NCBI GenBank assembly: GCA_905233685.1
Contig: CAJOEZ010000025.1
Span: 1 to 51,677, forward strand
Origin: an uncultured Bacteroidales bacterium
GTDB lineage: Bacteria > Bacteroidota > Bacteroidia > Bacteroidales > F082
Length of the DNA: 51,677 nucleotides
Reading direction: 5' to 3'
Position numbers and translations under genes: made by a program. The notes beneath the pieces are model-generated. The model worked only from the letters and a program-made list of their open reading frames with translations, searched no databases and was not told where the DNA came from. Shown here piece by piece: positions 43,958-51,677 of the stretch (position 1 is its first letter; the number at the start of each line of letters is the position of its first letter).

Positions 43958-44071
43958 ATCATCTGGAAGCAATCACTCTCTATCCAAAAGAAACTATCCT
44001 GCATCTCTGGCATCTTCTTCCGCATGATGCAAGCCTACGAGCAAGGCAATCAAGACATCATGAAAGCATAG
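43958..44071 (+). pseudogene. short decayed coding remnant (C-terminal fragment)
   Basis: An open + strand frame reads ...SGIFFRMMQAYEQGNQDIMKA then a stop. It has no start or promoter and looks like the tail of a lost gene. Immediately downstream, GCCAGGGTGTTGGGG resembles the segments near 42240 and 36228, so this could be part of a repeated remnant. Confidence 0.3.
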
Positions 44072-44127
44072 GCCTGGTCGGTGTTTGCTTTGGCCAGGGT
44101 GTTGGGGAGTGCGGGTGCAAAGCATTT

Positions 44128-44173
44128 TTATTCAGCCAAAACAATATGTTTTTATAGTGTTCTGGCTGAATAA
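44128..44173. repeat. perfect 11-base inverted repeat TTATTCAGCCA
   Basis: TTATTCAGCCA (44128-44138) and TGGCTGAATAA (44163-44173) with a 24-base AT-rich loop. Either a binding site for a dimer or the end of a lost element. Confidence 0.7.
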
Positions 44174-44279
44174 GGAGGTTTTTTTACAGGTAATGCTAAT
44201 TTCTTGGTTTATGGAAAAGTGTAGGCGAAAAAGCTGCGACAACGGAGGTTTTTTCAAGCATTTCATCAGGTCGATGAAA

Positions 44280-44360
44280 ATTATTACCTTGGATTTTTTC
44301 GATTTTGACCGAATTATTACCTTGGATTTTTTCGAATTTTGGCAAATTATTACCTTGGAT
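44280..44360. repeat. three 33-base iterons upstream of the DUF4143 ATPase
   Basis: The 15-mer ATTATTACCTTGGAT starts at 44280, 44313 and 44346, exactly 33 bases apart, and copies 1 and 2 are similar beyond it. The spacing (about three helical turns) would place bound proteins on one face of the DNA. Confidence 0.8.
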
Positions 44361-44374
44361 AATTTCATTTTTCA

Positions 44375-44382
44375 TATCTTTG
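44375..44382 (+). promoter_or_regulatory. -7 element of the DUF4143 ATPase gene
   Basis: TATCTTTG, 22 bases before the ATG, 14 bases after the last iteron motif. The -33 position would fall inside the last iteron, so the iterons probably overlap the promoter. Confidence 0.6.
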
Positions 44383-44404
44383 CAGCCGTAAATCAAGAAG
44401 TTGT

Positions 44405-45778
44405 ATGTATTACGAAAGAATCATAGACCGCTATTTGAGCGAATGGGCAACCCGTCCCGTTCACAAGCCCATCTTGTTGCGTGGGGCACGACAGGTCGGC
44501 AAATCCACCGCCGTCAGACATTTAGGCGAGAGTTTCAAGTATTATGTGGAAATCAACCTTGAAAAGCAATCCAATTATATTGACCTGTTTAAGAAGGATT
44601 TGGATGTAACGCGCATAGTGCCTCAGATGGCAGCCATGTGTGGCACGCCCATTGTGCCCAATGAGACTTTGCTGTTCATCGATGAGATACAGGAAAGTCA
44701 AGAGGCCATCATGGCATTGCGTTATTTCAAGGAAGACATGCCCAACCTTCATGTCATTGCCGCAGGGTCGTTGCTTGAGTTTGTGCTCGACGAAATCCCG
44801 ACCTTTGGTGTTGGGCGCATCCACTCCGTGTATATGTTCCCAATGACTTTTGACGAGTTTCTGCTGGCCAATGGCGAACAACTCTTGTTGGACGCACGCG
44901 GTCAGGCCAATATCGATGCACCTTTGCCAGCACCTCTCCATGAGAAATTGATTGGGTTGATGCGCACATTCATGCTGGTGGGTGGTATGCCTGAGTCAGT
45001 GGTCAAATGGGTGCAAACCCACGATTTTTTGCAATGCCAAGAAGTGCAGGACGACATTATCACCGGTTACGAAGCCGACTTCCCAAAGTACAAGAAAAAA
45101 GTGGACCCGCAACTGCTGATTGCCACGATGAAAAGCGCCGCGACCCAAGCTACCAAGAAATTCGTCTATTCCAGAGTGCCTGGGGAATACAAGACAGCGG
45201 AAGTGAAAAAAGCCCTTGACCTGCTTATCAAGGCGGGAATTCTGATCCCCGTTACGCATTCAAGCGGCAACGGCTTGCCCTTAGGCGACGAGTCTGACGA
45301 AAGCATCCGCAAGATATTGTTGCTCGATACCGGACTGATGCTGAGACTGCTCAATATGACGATGGGTGATACGAGTGCCATCACTGCGCAAATCCTTACT
45401 GCTACGGCTGCCGACTTGGTGAACAAAGGGCCTATGGCAGAGATGCTGGCAGGACTTGAACTGCTGCACTACCTCACCCCGAACCTGCACCACGATTTGT
45501 ATTATTGGGTTAGGCAAGCCAAAAACGCAACCGCAGAGATTGACTACCTTCTTTCTCGGTACATGAAGGTTTTGCCTTTTGAAGTAAAGGCAGGCGTGCA
45601 AGGGGGTATGAAAAGCCTTTGGGACTTCATGCGAGAAAAGAAACTGGAGCAAGCCGTCCGATGCTCATTAGAGAACTTCGGAAAGTTTGACTATATCGAT
45701 GCCGAAGCGGAAGGTGCTGTAAGGCATGTGGAGGTTTATCCACTTTATGCTTTATCGCAGTTTGTGATGGGAGAATAA
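44405..45778 (+). CDS. AAA_14/DUF4143 ATPase
   Basis: 457 residues. Walker A LRGARQVGKST (about 25-35), Walker B LLFIDEIQE (about 88-96), then the AAA_14 end AAGSLLEF and the DUF4143 C-terminal domain (about 200-420), including EIDYLLSR and FEVKAG. This family of ATPases is common and multicopy in Bacteroidales, often in accessory regions. The function is unknown. The DUF4143 part has a restriction-endonuclease-like ExK motif. Promoter overlaps the iterons. Confidence 0.88.
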   Translation: MYYERIIDRYLSEWATRPVHKPILLRGARQVGKSTAVRHLGESFKYYVEINLEKQSNYIDLFKKDLDVTRIVPQMAAMCGTPIVPNETLLFIDEIQESQEAIMALRYFKEDMPNLHVIAAGSLLEFVLDEIPTFGVGRIHSVYMFPMTFDEFLLANGEQLLLDARGQANIDAPLPAPLHEKLIGLMRTFMLVGGMPESVVKWVQTHDFLQCQEVQDDIITGYEADFPKYKKKVDPQLLIATMKSAATQATKKFVYSRVPGEYKTAEVKKALDLLIKAGILIPVTHSSGNGLPLGDESDESIRKILLLDTGLMLRLLNMTMGDTSAITAQILTATAADLVNKGPMAEMLAGLELLHYLTPNLHHDLYYWVRQAKNATAEIDYLLSRYMKVLPFEVKAGVQGGMKSLWDFMREKKLEQAVRCSLENFGKFDYIDAEAEGAVRHVEVYPLYALSQFVMGE

Positions 45779-45840
45779 AGAGGAAGATAGCCTAAAACAT
45801 CGTTGGTTTCAACAGTTTTGTCTGGACTGAAAGGCGTCAT

Positions 45841-48800
45841 TTATTGTTCCTCAATAATACTAGAATAGTTTGGAAGAATACTTCTATAATAATCTAAGCA
45901 GCCGCGAGGAACAATGATTTTAGAGAGTTTATCGCTATGAAATGCATCTCTTCCAATCTTTATGTCACGGCTGTTTATTATTACCCTGTTTAAACATCCC
46001 CAAAATGCACAATCTCCAATGATTCGTGTTGAACTTGGTATAGTTATTTCACTAAGATTTAAGCACATTTCAAAAGCATATTGTTTTATTTCAACTAATG
46101 AATCAGGCAGGATGATTCTATCTATACAAGCATTGTTGAAAGCTCTTTCTTCTATCACTTTTACTGATGGCTCAATCACTATTTCTTTCGCTTTGCAACA
46201 TGCAAACGAATAAGGACCAATAGTATTGGCTCCGCCAATTTTTAGTTTAATTGATTTTGTATCAAGACAAGATATGATTTTTGATTGAATTGAGGAGAAA
46301 AGGATTTTATTTTGAATAGTAAAATAGCTAGAATTATTGATGAGCTCATAGTTCTTATTCAAAAAGGGGTTACCCTCCATCATACTAAGATGAGAAGGGA
46401 TTGTGACTTGCTTTAAATTTGTACAATCAATAAATATGCCTTGGCCAATGTATTCCAAAGATTCTGGTAATGATACTTCACTAAATTCACAAAAAGCAAA
46501 CGCGCTCTGTTCAATTCTTTTAATTGAATTTGGTAAATGTATTTCATTTAGAGATCTTTGCCAGGGAGTAAAAGAAAAAGCTCTTTGTTTTATTGTTGTA
46601 CTTCCTTCAAGTACGGAATACTTATCCAATGGTTTTGTCGCTTTTATTACTGACTTTTTATCTTTACTATATACAACTCCAAAATCATCCATCCACAAGT
46701 TACAATCTTCTAAACTCATCGTCTTTTTTTGACCAGGAAGTCCGTTTTTCTCTATACCCCAAGGTAGCCAAGTGGTTTCAACAGGACAAGGGCGACTGTC
46801 GAAAGCATAAACGGACACATGTTTTATGGTGGAAGGGGAATATAATGTTTTTAGCGAATTACAACCAGAAAAAGCAAAATCCTCGATTTCAGTCACTCCA
46901 TCGGGTATACTGAATTCTGTTAATGAGGTGCATCCCGAGAAAGTGTTTTTCTCTATTGTGTTTATACCACCATTCTCAATACTTACCTTTTTCAATGCTT
47001 TACACCCTGAAAAAGCCCCTTGATGTATTGTTTTTACCGATGAAGGTACTGTGATTTCTTCCAAGTGTTCACTCCTTGAGAAAGCGTTTTGTTCAATCTC
47101 TTCAACGCTTGTTGGTATAGCGATTTTCTCACTTTTACTTATGCACGCAATAATCTTACGCTTATTTTTCGTGTACAAAATGCCGTTATCATATTCAAAA
47201 CAATTGGAATGATTGATCAGATTTTCTACTCCTGAATTTACAAATGGATTAACACCAATTTTTTCAACCGTGTAAGGTATCTCTATTGTTTTCAACGATA
47301 TGCAATCATTAAAAACAGAGTCCCCTATTTCTGTTACTCCGTCTGGTATATTTATTTCAATTAACGATTTACAGTATTCGAACAGACGATTACCTATTCT
47401 TTTAATGTCTTTTGGTAGGGTAATTCGTTTCAGTGCTCGACACCAACTGAAAGTCTCATCTTCTATTACAACACTTTTTCCCTTAAAATTGATTTCTTTT
47501 AGATTATTGTTTTCTTTAAAGGCACCTTTGCCCACATGTATAACAGTTTCAGGAATAGTTAGTTCTCGCACATACGCAACACTATCTGCAAATGAATAAT
47601 CCCCTAACTTGTTTACATACGAAGGAATCGTTAGTGAATTTGGCTGTTCTACATTTGTTGCAGCATGGTGAAAACAATGGATTATGGTCCCCGACTCTAT
47701 TGAAATCAAACAGTCAGAGTCCACAATAAAATTAGGTGATTTTGAAATAATTGCATTCAGATTCCATGTAGCCACAAAGGGGTTTTTACCAATATAAGAC
47801 AGCTTTTCAGGTAGTGTTATGGCCGCAAGTTTATTGCATCTAGCAAATGAGAAATCTCCAATGGCTATTAAGCTTGAAGGCAACTCTATTGTAACAAATG
47901 GGCAATGATTACTATCATATTCTCTACCCAACAAAGAATTGTTGTTTAAATGAAAAGCATAGTCACAAATGTATTTTGTACCATCAAGTACTTTATACTG
48001 TTTCTGTTCTTGGTTTTTGTATCGAAAATAGTCATGATCTATACACAAAAAGCTCTGCATTCCGTTTGTGTATACACCTCCCTTTCTATCGTGATGATCT
48101 AAAGACATCCATGTACTATGCAAAACTGACCCTTTTAAAATGATGTCTATCGGTACATCTGCCATATAAGGAACCATATTAGAACTTAAATGATTAAAAT
48201 TGATGGGACCATTCTCTGGATCTGTATTGTTCCCAATAATACCTTTAGGCATCGATTTAGCCGCATTGTTATAATCTGCGTTTTTGGGCAGAAATAATCT
48301 AAAATCGTTTCCACACCATTCAAATGCGTCTTCTTCAAAAAAGGTCTTAGGATTATCGTAATAACATTGTTTCAGGTTTGAAAAAGAATGACAGCCAACG
48401 TATTCCATTGAACTTGGAATATATAATTCCTCTAAAGCGTCACAGTTTTGGAATGCTCCATAATGGATTTCTTTAACGCCCTCCGAAATAACAACATCTT
48501 TAAGTTTCTTACAATACGAGAATACATTTTTCGAAATACATTCCACTGAACCTGGAATATATATTTGCTTTAGTGATTCGCAATATTCAAAGGCCGATTC
48601 ACCTATTGATTTTGTACTCTTTGGTAGAGAAATGTCTTCCAATGTTTCACAACCAATAAAGCATCCATCTCCTATTTCGATGCTTGTCCCTTCAAATACA
48701 ACCTGCTTAAGTCTTTTGCAAGAATTGAAGACCGAACCGTCTAAAACCATCAGACTTTTTGGTATTGTTATGCTTTCTATTGCGCTGTGGGTAAAAGCAC

Positions 48801-49155
48801 TTCTGCCAATGCTTTTTACACATTTTGGTAAAACTATGTCGCTAAGCACTTCGCAAAAAGCAAAGCAACCCTCACCAATTGCCACATCCGTTCCTTTAAA
48901 TATGACTTGTTTGAGTGCCACGCATAGTTCAAAAGCCTCATTTTCTATGATCTTTACACTTTCTGGTATAATTATGCTTTGAATATGGGCATTCCCCGCA
49001 AAAGCTTTTTCACTTATTATCTTGATTCCTTCAGGAATTTCAATATTTATAGCATTACCCTCATAGGAAATAAGTGTTTCTTTGTTTCGGGATAGTATTG
49101 CTCCATCAATATACACAAAGTCTTCAAGCGATTCATTATGGGCTTCTGCTGACAT
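45841..49155 (-). CDS. BspA-like leucine-rich repeat (LRR_5) protein without signal peptide
   Basis: 1104 residues, with more than twenty LRR_5 units of about 23 residues (for example IPESVKIIENEAF, LPKCVKSIGRSAF, IPDGVTEIGDSVF). There is no hydrophobic signal peptide at the N-terminus (MSAEAHNESLEDF) and no C-terminal sorting domain, unlike typical surface BspA proteins. So it is either cytoplasmic or secreted by an unknown route. Its coding sequence is AT-richer than the core genes of the window. It follows the NYN-LOTUS gene by 41 bases on the same strand and is probably co-transcribed with it. Confidence 0.85.
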   Translation of the reverse strand: MSAEAHNESLEDFVYIDGAILSRNKETLISYEGNAINIEIPEGIKIISEKAFAGNAHIQSIIIPESVKIIENEAFELCVALKQVIFKGTDVAIGEGCFAFCEVLSDIVLPKCVKSIGRSAFTHSAIESITIPKSLMVLDGSVFNSCKRLKQVVFEGTSIEIGDGCFIGCETLEDISLPKSTKSIGESAFEYCESLKQIYIPGSVECISKNVFSYCKKLKDVVISEGVKEIHYGAFQNCDALEELYIPSSMEYVGCHSFSNLKQCYYDNPKTFFEEDAFEWCGNDFRLFLPKNADYNNAAKSMPKGIIGNNTDPENGPINFNHLSSNMVPYMADVPIDIILKGSVLHSTWMSLDHHDRKGGVYTNGMQSFLCIDHDYFRYKNQEQKQYKVLDGTKYICDYAFHLNNNSLLGREYDSNHCPFVTIELPSSLIAIGDFSFARCNKLAAITLPEKLSYIGKNPFVATWNLNAIISKSPNFIVDSDCLISIESGTIIHCFHHAATNVEQPNSLTIPSYVNKLGDYSFADSVAYVRELTIPETVIHVGKGAFKENNNLKEINFKGKSVVIEDETFSWCRALKRITLPKDIKRIGNRLFEYCKSLIEINIPDGVTEIGDSVFNDCISLKTIEIPYTVEKIGVNPFVNSGVENLINHSNCFEYDNGILYTKNKRKIIACISKSEKIAIPTSVEEIEQNAFSRSEHLEEITVPSSVKTIHQGAFSGCKALKKVSIENGGINTIEKNTFSGCTSLTEFSIPDGVTEIEDFAFSGCNSLKTLYSPSTIKHVSVYAFDSRPCPVETTWLPWGIEKNGLPGQKKTMSLEDCNLWMDDFGVVYSKDKKSVIKATKPLDKYSVLEGSTTIKQRAFSFTPWQRSLNEIHLPNSIKRIEQSAFAFCEFSEVSLPESLEYIGQGIFIDCTNLKQVTIPSHLSMMEGNPFLNKNYELINNSSYFTIQNKILFSSIQSKIISCLDTKSIKLKIGGANTIGPYSFACCKAKEIVIEPSVKVIEERAFNNACIDRIILPDSLVEIKQYAFEMCLNLSEITIPSSTRIIGDCAFWGCLNRVIINSRDIKIGRDAFHSDKLSKIIVPRGCLDYYRSILPNYSSIIEEQ

Positions 49156-49196
49156 GACAAACTATTTTGTTGCTTTTGCTATAACGAGAAATACGA

Positions 49197-49979
49197 CTAA
49201 TCTTTTTGCTTACACCGAATATAAGGATGTTTAATATTGGGGTCTGAAGAGTTTCGATTCTGCATCTCAAAATGCTCATTTAGCATTTTAAACAGGTTCG
49301 AAAGTGATGTTGCTCCATAAACTCTATAATCAAAATCAGATTTGTATCTATTGACCAACGCGCCAACTCTACCAAGAAAAATCCACCCCTCTTCCTCATC
49401 GCTATTTTCACTTACAATTTTTTTCAGTAATTCAACAATTTCATTTGGAACACTTTGAGAACCTCGAGTATGCAAGGTATTTACTTCGTTTTTTCCTTGA
49501 GGTTTAAGGGAATCCTTGTTCTCGATTTCGTTATTGTTATTTTTGTCAATCAAATCCAAACAAATGAACTTATCGCAAGCTGTTCTAAAAGGTTGTGGAG
49601 TTTTATTCTCACCAAATCCGATTACAAATTTTCCAGATTCACGCAGTCGAGAAGCAAGTCTGGTAAAGTCACTGTCACTTGAGACAAGACAAAAACCATC
49701 TACATTATTTGCATACAATATATCCATTGCATCAATAATCATAGCAGAATCAGTTGAGTTTTTTCCCGTAGTGTACCCGAACTGCTGAATCGGGGTAATA
49801 GAGTATTGCAAAGCCTCTGTTTTCCATGGATTAAGCAATGCTGAAGACCAATCGCCATATACTCTCTTTACATATGCAATTCCATATTGTGCAATTTCAT
49901 CAAATAAAGTTCTTAAATACTTGTATGAAATATTGTCAGCATCTATCAAAACTGCTAACTTTAAGTTATTCTGTTCCAT
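49197..49979 (-). CDS. NYN-domain RNase with C-terminal OST-HTH/LOTUS domain
   Basis: 260 residues from the ATG at 49979. NYN (PIN-like) part: [15 protein letters not shown] (acidic site), [13 protein letters not shown] (Asp) and [13 protein letters not shown] (Asp), about 8-140. After a linker, the C-terminal part (about 180-255: [20 protein letters not shown], then GALVNRY and [13 protein letters not shown]) fits an OST-HTH/LOTUS RNA-binding domain. The pair resembles LabA/MARF1-type proteins. Its frame is continuous with the broken dnaK frame upstream only because of the frameshift there. Confidence 0.82.
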   Translation of the reverse strand: MEQNNLKLAVLIDADNISYKYLRTLFDEIAQYGIAYVKRVYGDWSSALLNPWKTEALQYSITPIQQFGYTTGKNSTDSAMIIDAMDILYANNVDGFCLVSSDSDFTRLASRLRESGKFVIGFGENKTPQPFRTACDKFICLDLIDKNNNNEIENKDSLKPQGKNEVNTLHTRGSQSVPNEIVELLKKIVSENSDEEEGWIFLGRVGALVNRYKSDFDYRVYGATSLSNLFKMLNEHFEMQNRNSSDPNIKHPYIRCKQKD

Positions 49980-49991
49980 TAAGTTTATTGT

Positions 49992-50026
49992 ATTAAAAAG
50001 GGGGCGGCCAAGGAACCGTCCCCTTT
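49992..50026 (-). terminator. rho-independent terminator of dnaK
   Basis: AAAGGGGGCGG (49997-50007) pairs with CCGTCCCCTTT (50016-50026), with one G-U pair and an 8-base loop; the minus strand continues with TTTTTAAT. It lies 17 bases past the dnaK stop and separates dnaK from the NYN gene. Confidence 0.85.
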
Positions 50027-50043
50027 GAGTTGTAATTGCTATT

Positions 50044-51677
50044 TTACTTGACCTCCTCAAAGTCCGCATCAGTAACGGTATCGTCACCGCCATTGTTCTG
50101 CGGGCCTTGGTTCGGGTTGCCGCCTTGGAAGCCGCCGCCCATGTTGTTCGGGTCGAAGCCGCCTTGCGGGCCGCCTTGGGCATCTGCCACATGGCGTTCA
50201 TCTCGGCCATGGCAGCGTCGATGCCGGCGATGTCTTGGCTCTGATGAGCCGTCTTCAGCTTGCCGAGGGCAGCCTCGATCTCAGCCTTCTTGTCGGCAGG
50301 CAGCTTGTCGCCGTATTCCTTCAGCTGCTTCTCAGTCTGGAAGATGATGCTGTCGGCTTGGTTCAGCTTGTCGATGCGCTCGCGTTCCTTCTTGTCGGCT
50401 TCGGCATTGGCCTGGGCTTCGTTCTTCATACGCTCGATTTCAGCGTCGGTCAAGCCTGACGAGGCCTCGATGCGGATGCTCTGGGTCTTGCCCGTGGCCT
50501 TGTCCTTAGCGCTCACATTCAAGATACCGTTGGAGTCGATGTCGAAGGTGACTTCGATTTGCGGGATGCCACGCGGTGCTGGCGGGATGCTGTCGAGGAT
50601 GAAACGACCGATGGTCTTGTTCTGGGCAGCCATAGGACGCTCGCCTTGCAGCACGTGGATTTCAACCGAAGGCTGGTTGTCGGCAGCGGTCGAGAAGACC
50701 TCCGACTTGCGGGTCGGGATGGTGGTGTTGCTCTCGATCAGCTTGGTCATCACGCCACCGAGGGTCTCGATACCGAGGCTCAACGGGGTCACATCAAGCA
50801 GCAGCACGTCCTTCACTTCGCCGGTCAAAACACCGCCCTGGATGGAGGCACCGATGGCCACCACTTCGTCGGGGTTGACGCCCTTCGAAGGCTCCTTCTT
50901 GAAGAAGTCACGGACGATGTTCTGGATGGCAGGGATACGGGTCGAACCACCGACCAAGATGACATCGTCGATGTCGTTGACGGTCAGGCCAGCGTCTTGC
51001 AGGGCGCGACGGCAAGGCTCGATGGTGTCGTGGATCAGCTTGTCGGCTAATTGTTCGAACTTCGAACGGCTCAAGGTGCGGACCAAGTGCTGCGGGATGC
51101 CGTTGACAGGCATGATGTAAGGCAGGTTGATTTCGGTCTCGCTTGAAGAGCTCAACTCGATCTTAGCCTTTTCAGCAGCTTCCTTCAGACGTTGCAAGGC
51201 CATCGGATCCTTACGCAGGTCGATGCCGTTGTCCTTCTGGAACTCTTCGGCCAGCCAGTTGATGATGACTTCGTCGAAGTCGTCGCCGCCGAGGTGGGTG
51301 TTGCCGTTGGTTGACTTCACCTCAAACACGCCATCGCCCAATTCAAGGATGGAGATATCGAAGGTGCCGCCGCCGAGGTCGTACACAGCGACTTTCACAT
51401 CGTTCTTTTTCTTGTCCAAGCCGTAAGCCAAAGCGGCTGCGGTAGGTTCGTTGATGATACGGCGCACTTTCAAGCCGGCGATTTCGCCAGCTTCCTTGGT
51501 GGCCTGACGCTGGGCGTCGTTGAAGTAAGCCGGCACCGTGATGACGGCTTCGGTGACCGTCTGTCCGAGGAAGTCCTCAGCGGTCTTCTTCATCTTTTGC
51601 AGCACCATGGCAGAGATTTCCTGCGGGGTGTATTGCTTGCCGTCGATGTCGATACGAGGCGTGTTGTTGGGGCCTTG
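50044..51677 (-). CDS. dnaK: chaperone DnaK, 5' end outside the window, frame change near the C-terminus
   Basis: An Hsp70 open at the right window edge ([20 protein letters not shown] to [21 protein letters not shown], and further). It reads through the ATPase and substrate-binding domains to AEMNAMWQ at about 50190. There the frame that follows gives nonsense. One frame over is a normal DnaK tail: [17 protein letters not shown] to DADFEEVK and TAA at 50044. So one or a few bases are missing or extra near 50182-50190; either an assembly/sequencing error or a real lesion. The chaperone refolds proteins with DnaJ and GrpE. A terminator follows. Confidence 0.9.

Larger units (their letters stand above)
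43864..44404. other. gene-free stretch between antitoxin and ATPase genes
   Basis: It contains the XRE operator (43897-43935), a short decayed coding remnant (about 43958-44071), an 11-base inverted repeat (44128-44173) and three 33-base iterons (44280-44360). Confidence 0.7.

Noticed and set aside
44280..44360. CRISPR-like appearance of the iterons
   Set aside because: Three copies with only a 15-base shared core and no spacer diversity or cas genes; better explained as binding sites.
49197..51608. A DnaK-NYN fusion protein
   Set aside because: The DnaK tail is out of frame, a terminator and a good ATG lie between them, so the join is caused by a frame change near 50190.
1..51677. tRNA or rRNA genes
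   Set aside because: No cloverleaf-like sequence or conserved rRNA segment was seen when reading both strands by eye; a covariance search was not possible.

Overview
The window looks like a piece of an uncultured, anaerobic Bacteroidales chromosome. Several things point that way: promoters of the Bacteroidota type (TTTG or TTG, about 18-22 bases, then TAnnTTTG), a type IX secretion (T9SS) C-terminal sorting domain, Bacteroidota-style lipoprotein signals, TPR transmembrane regulators, an [FeFe]-hydrogenase maturase (HydG) and an oxygen-sensitive class III ribonucleotide reductase. No rRNA, tRNA or CRISPR array was seen.

Layout. 1-4384: a TPR/transmembrane/HTH-like lipoprotein regulator followed by a large BNR-propeller surface protein that runs off the left edge. 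4700-6484: hydG and its small ACT-like partner. 6654-9357: nrdD-nrdG. 9390-13641: an M14 peptidase, a ROK kinase with an RlmI-type methyltransferase, and a small PspC protein. 13711-17110: a 1089-residue iron-sulfur/FAD oxidoreductase fusion. 17139-18476: a beta-barrel protein and a lipoprotein. 18824-24970: a second copy of the regulator plus surface-protein cassette, with the same 34-base promoter segment as the first. 25074-28991: an operon of SLC13 transporter, SpoIIE-type phosphatase and a DAG-kinase-like protein. 29112-36157: HAD lipoprotein, ornithine aminotransferase, a pyrG / metallo-beta-lactamase / TPR cluster and a proline iminopeptidase. 36309-38022: a deiminase-Sel1 fusion preceded by a protein that looks like a remote 3-methyladenine glycosylase.

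38023-44404 is an accessory, decaying stretch. It holds three small tandem repeat arrays with 11- or 22-base periods, a truncated gene, a Schlafen-like AlbA_2 gene with an in-frame amber codon near its start, an intact-looking IS630 element sitting in that gene's promoter, and an XRE-ImmA/PIN toxin-antitoxin-like pair with a clear operator. A DUF4143 ATPase follows, preceded by three 33-base iterons. The right end has a large leucine-rich BspA-like protein without a signal peptide, an NYN-LOTUS protein, and dnaK (5' end outside the window), whose last part is out of frame in this sequence.

The most unusual points are the duplicated regulator/T9SS cassette, the layered repeats and IS in 38-44 kb, the NYN/LRR pair next to a frame-disrupted dnaK, the all-in-one oxidoreductase, and a DAG-kinase homologue without the usual GGDGT motif. 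Dispersed palindromic (REP-like) repeats of at least four families lie between and even inside genes.
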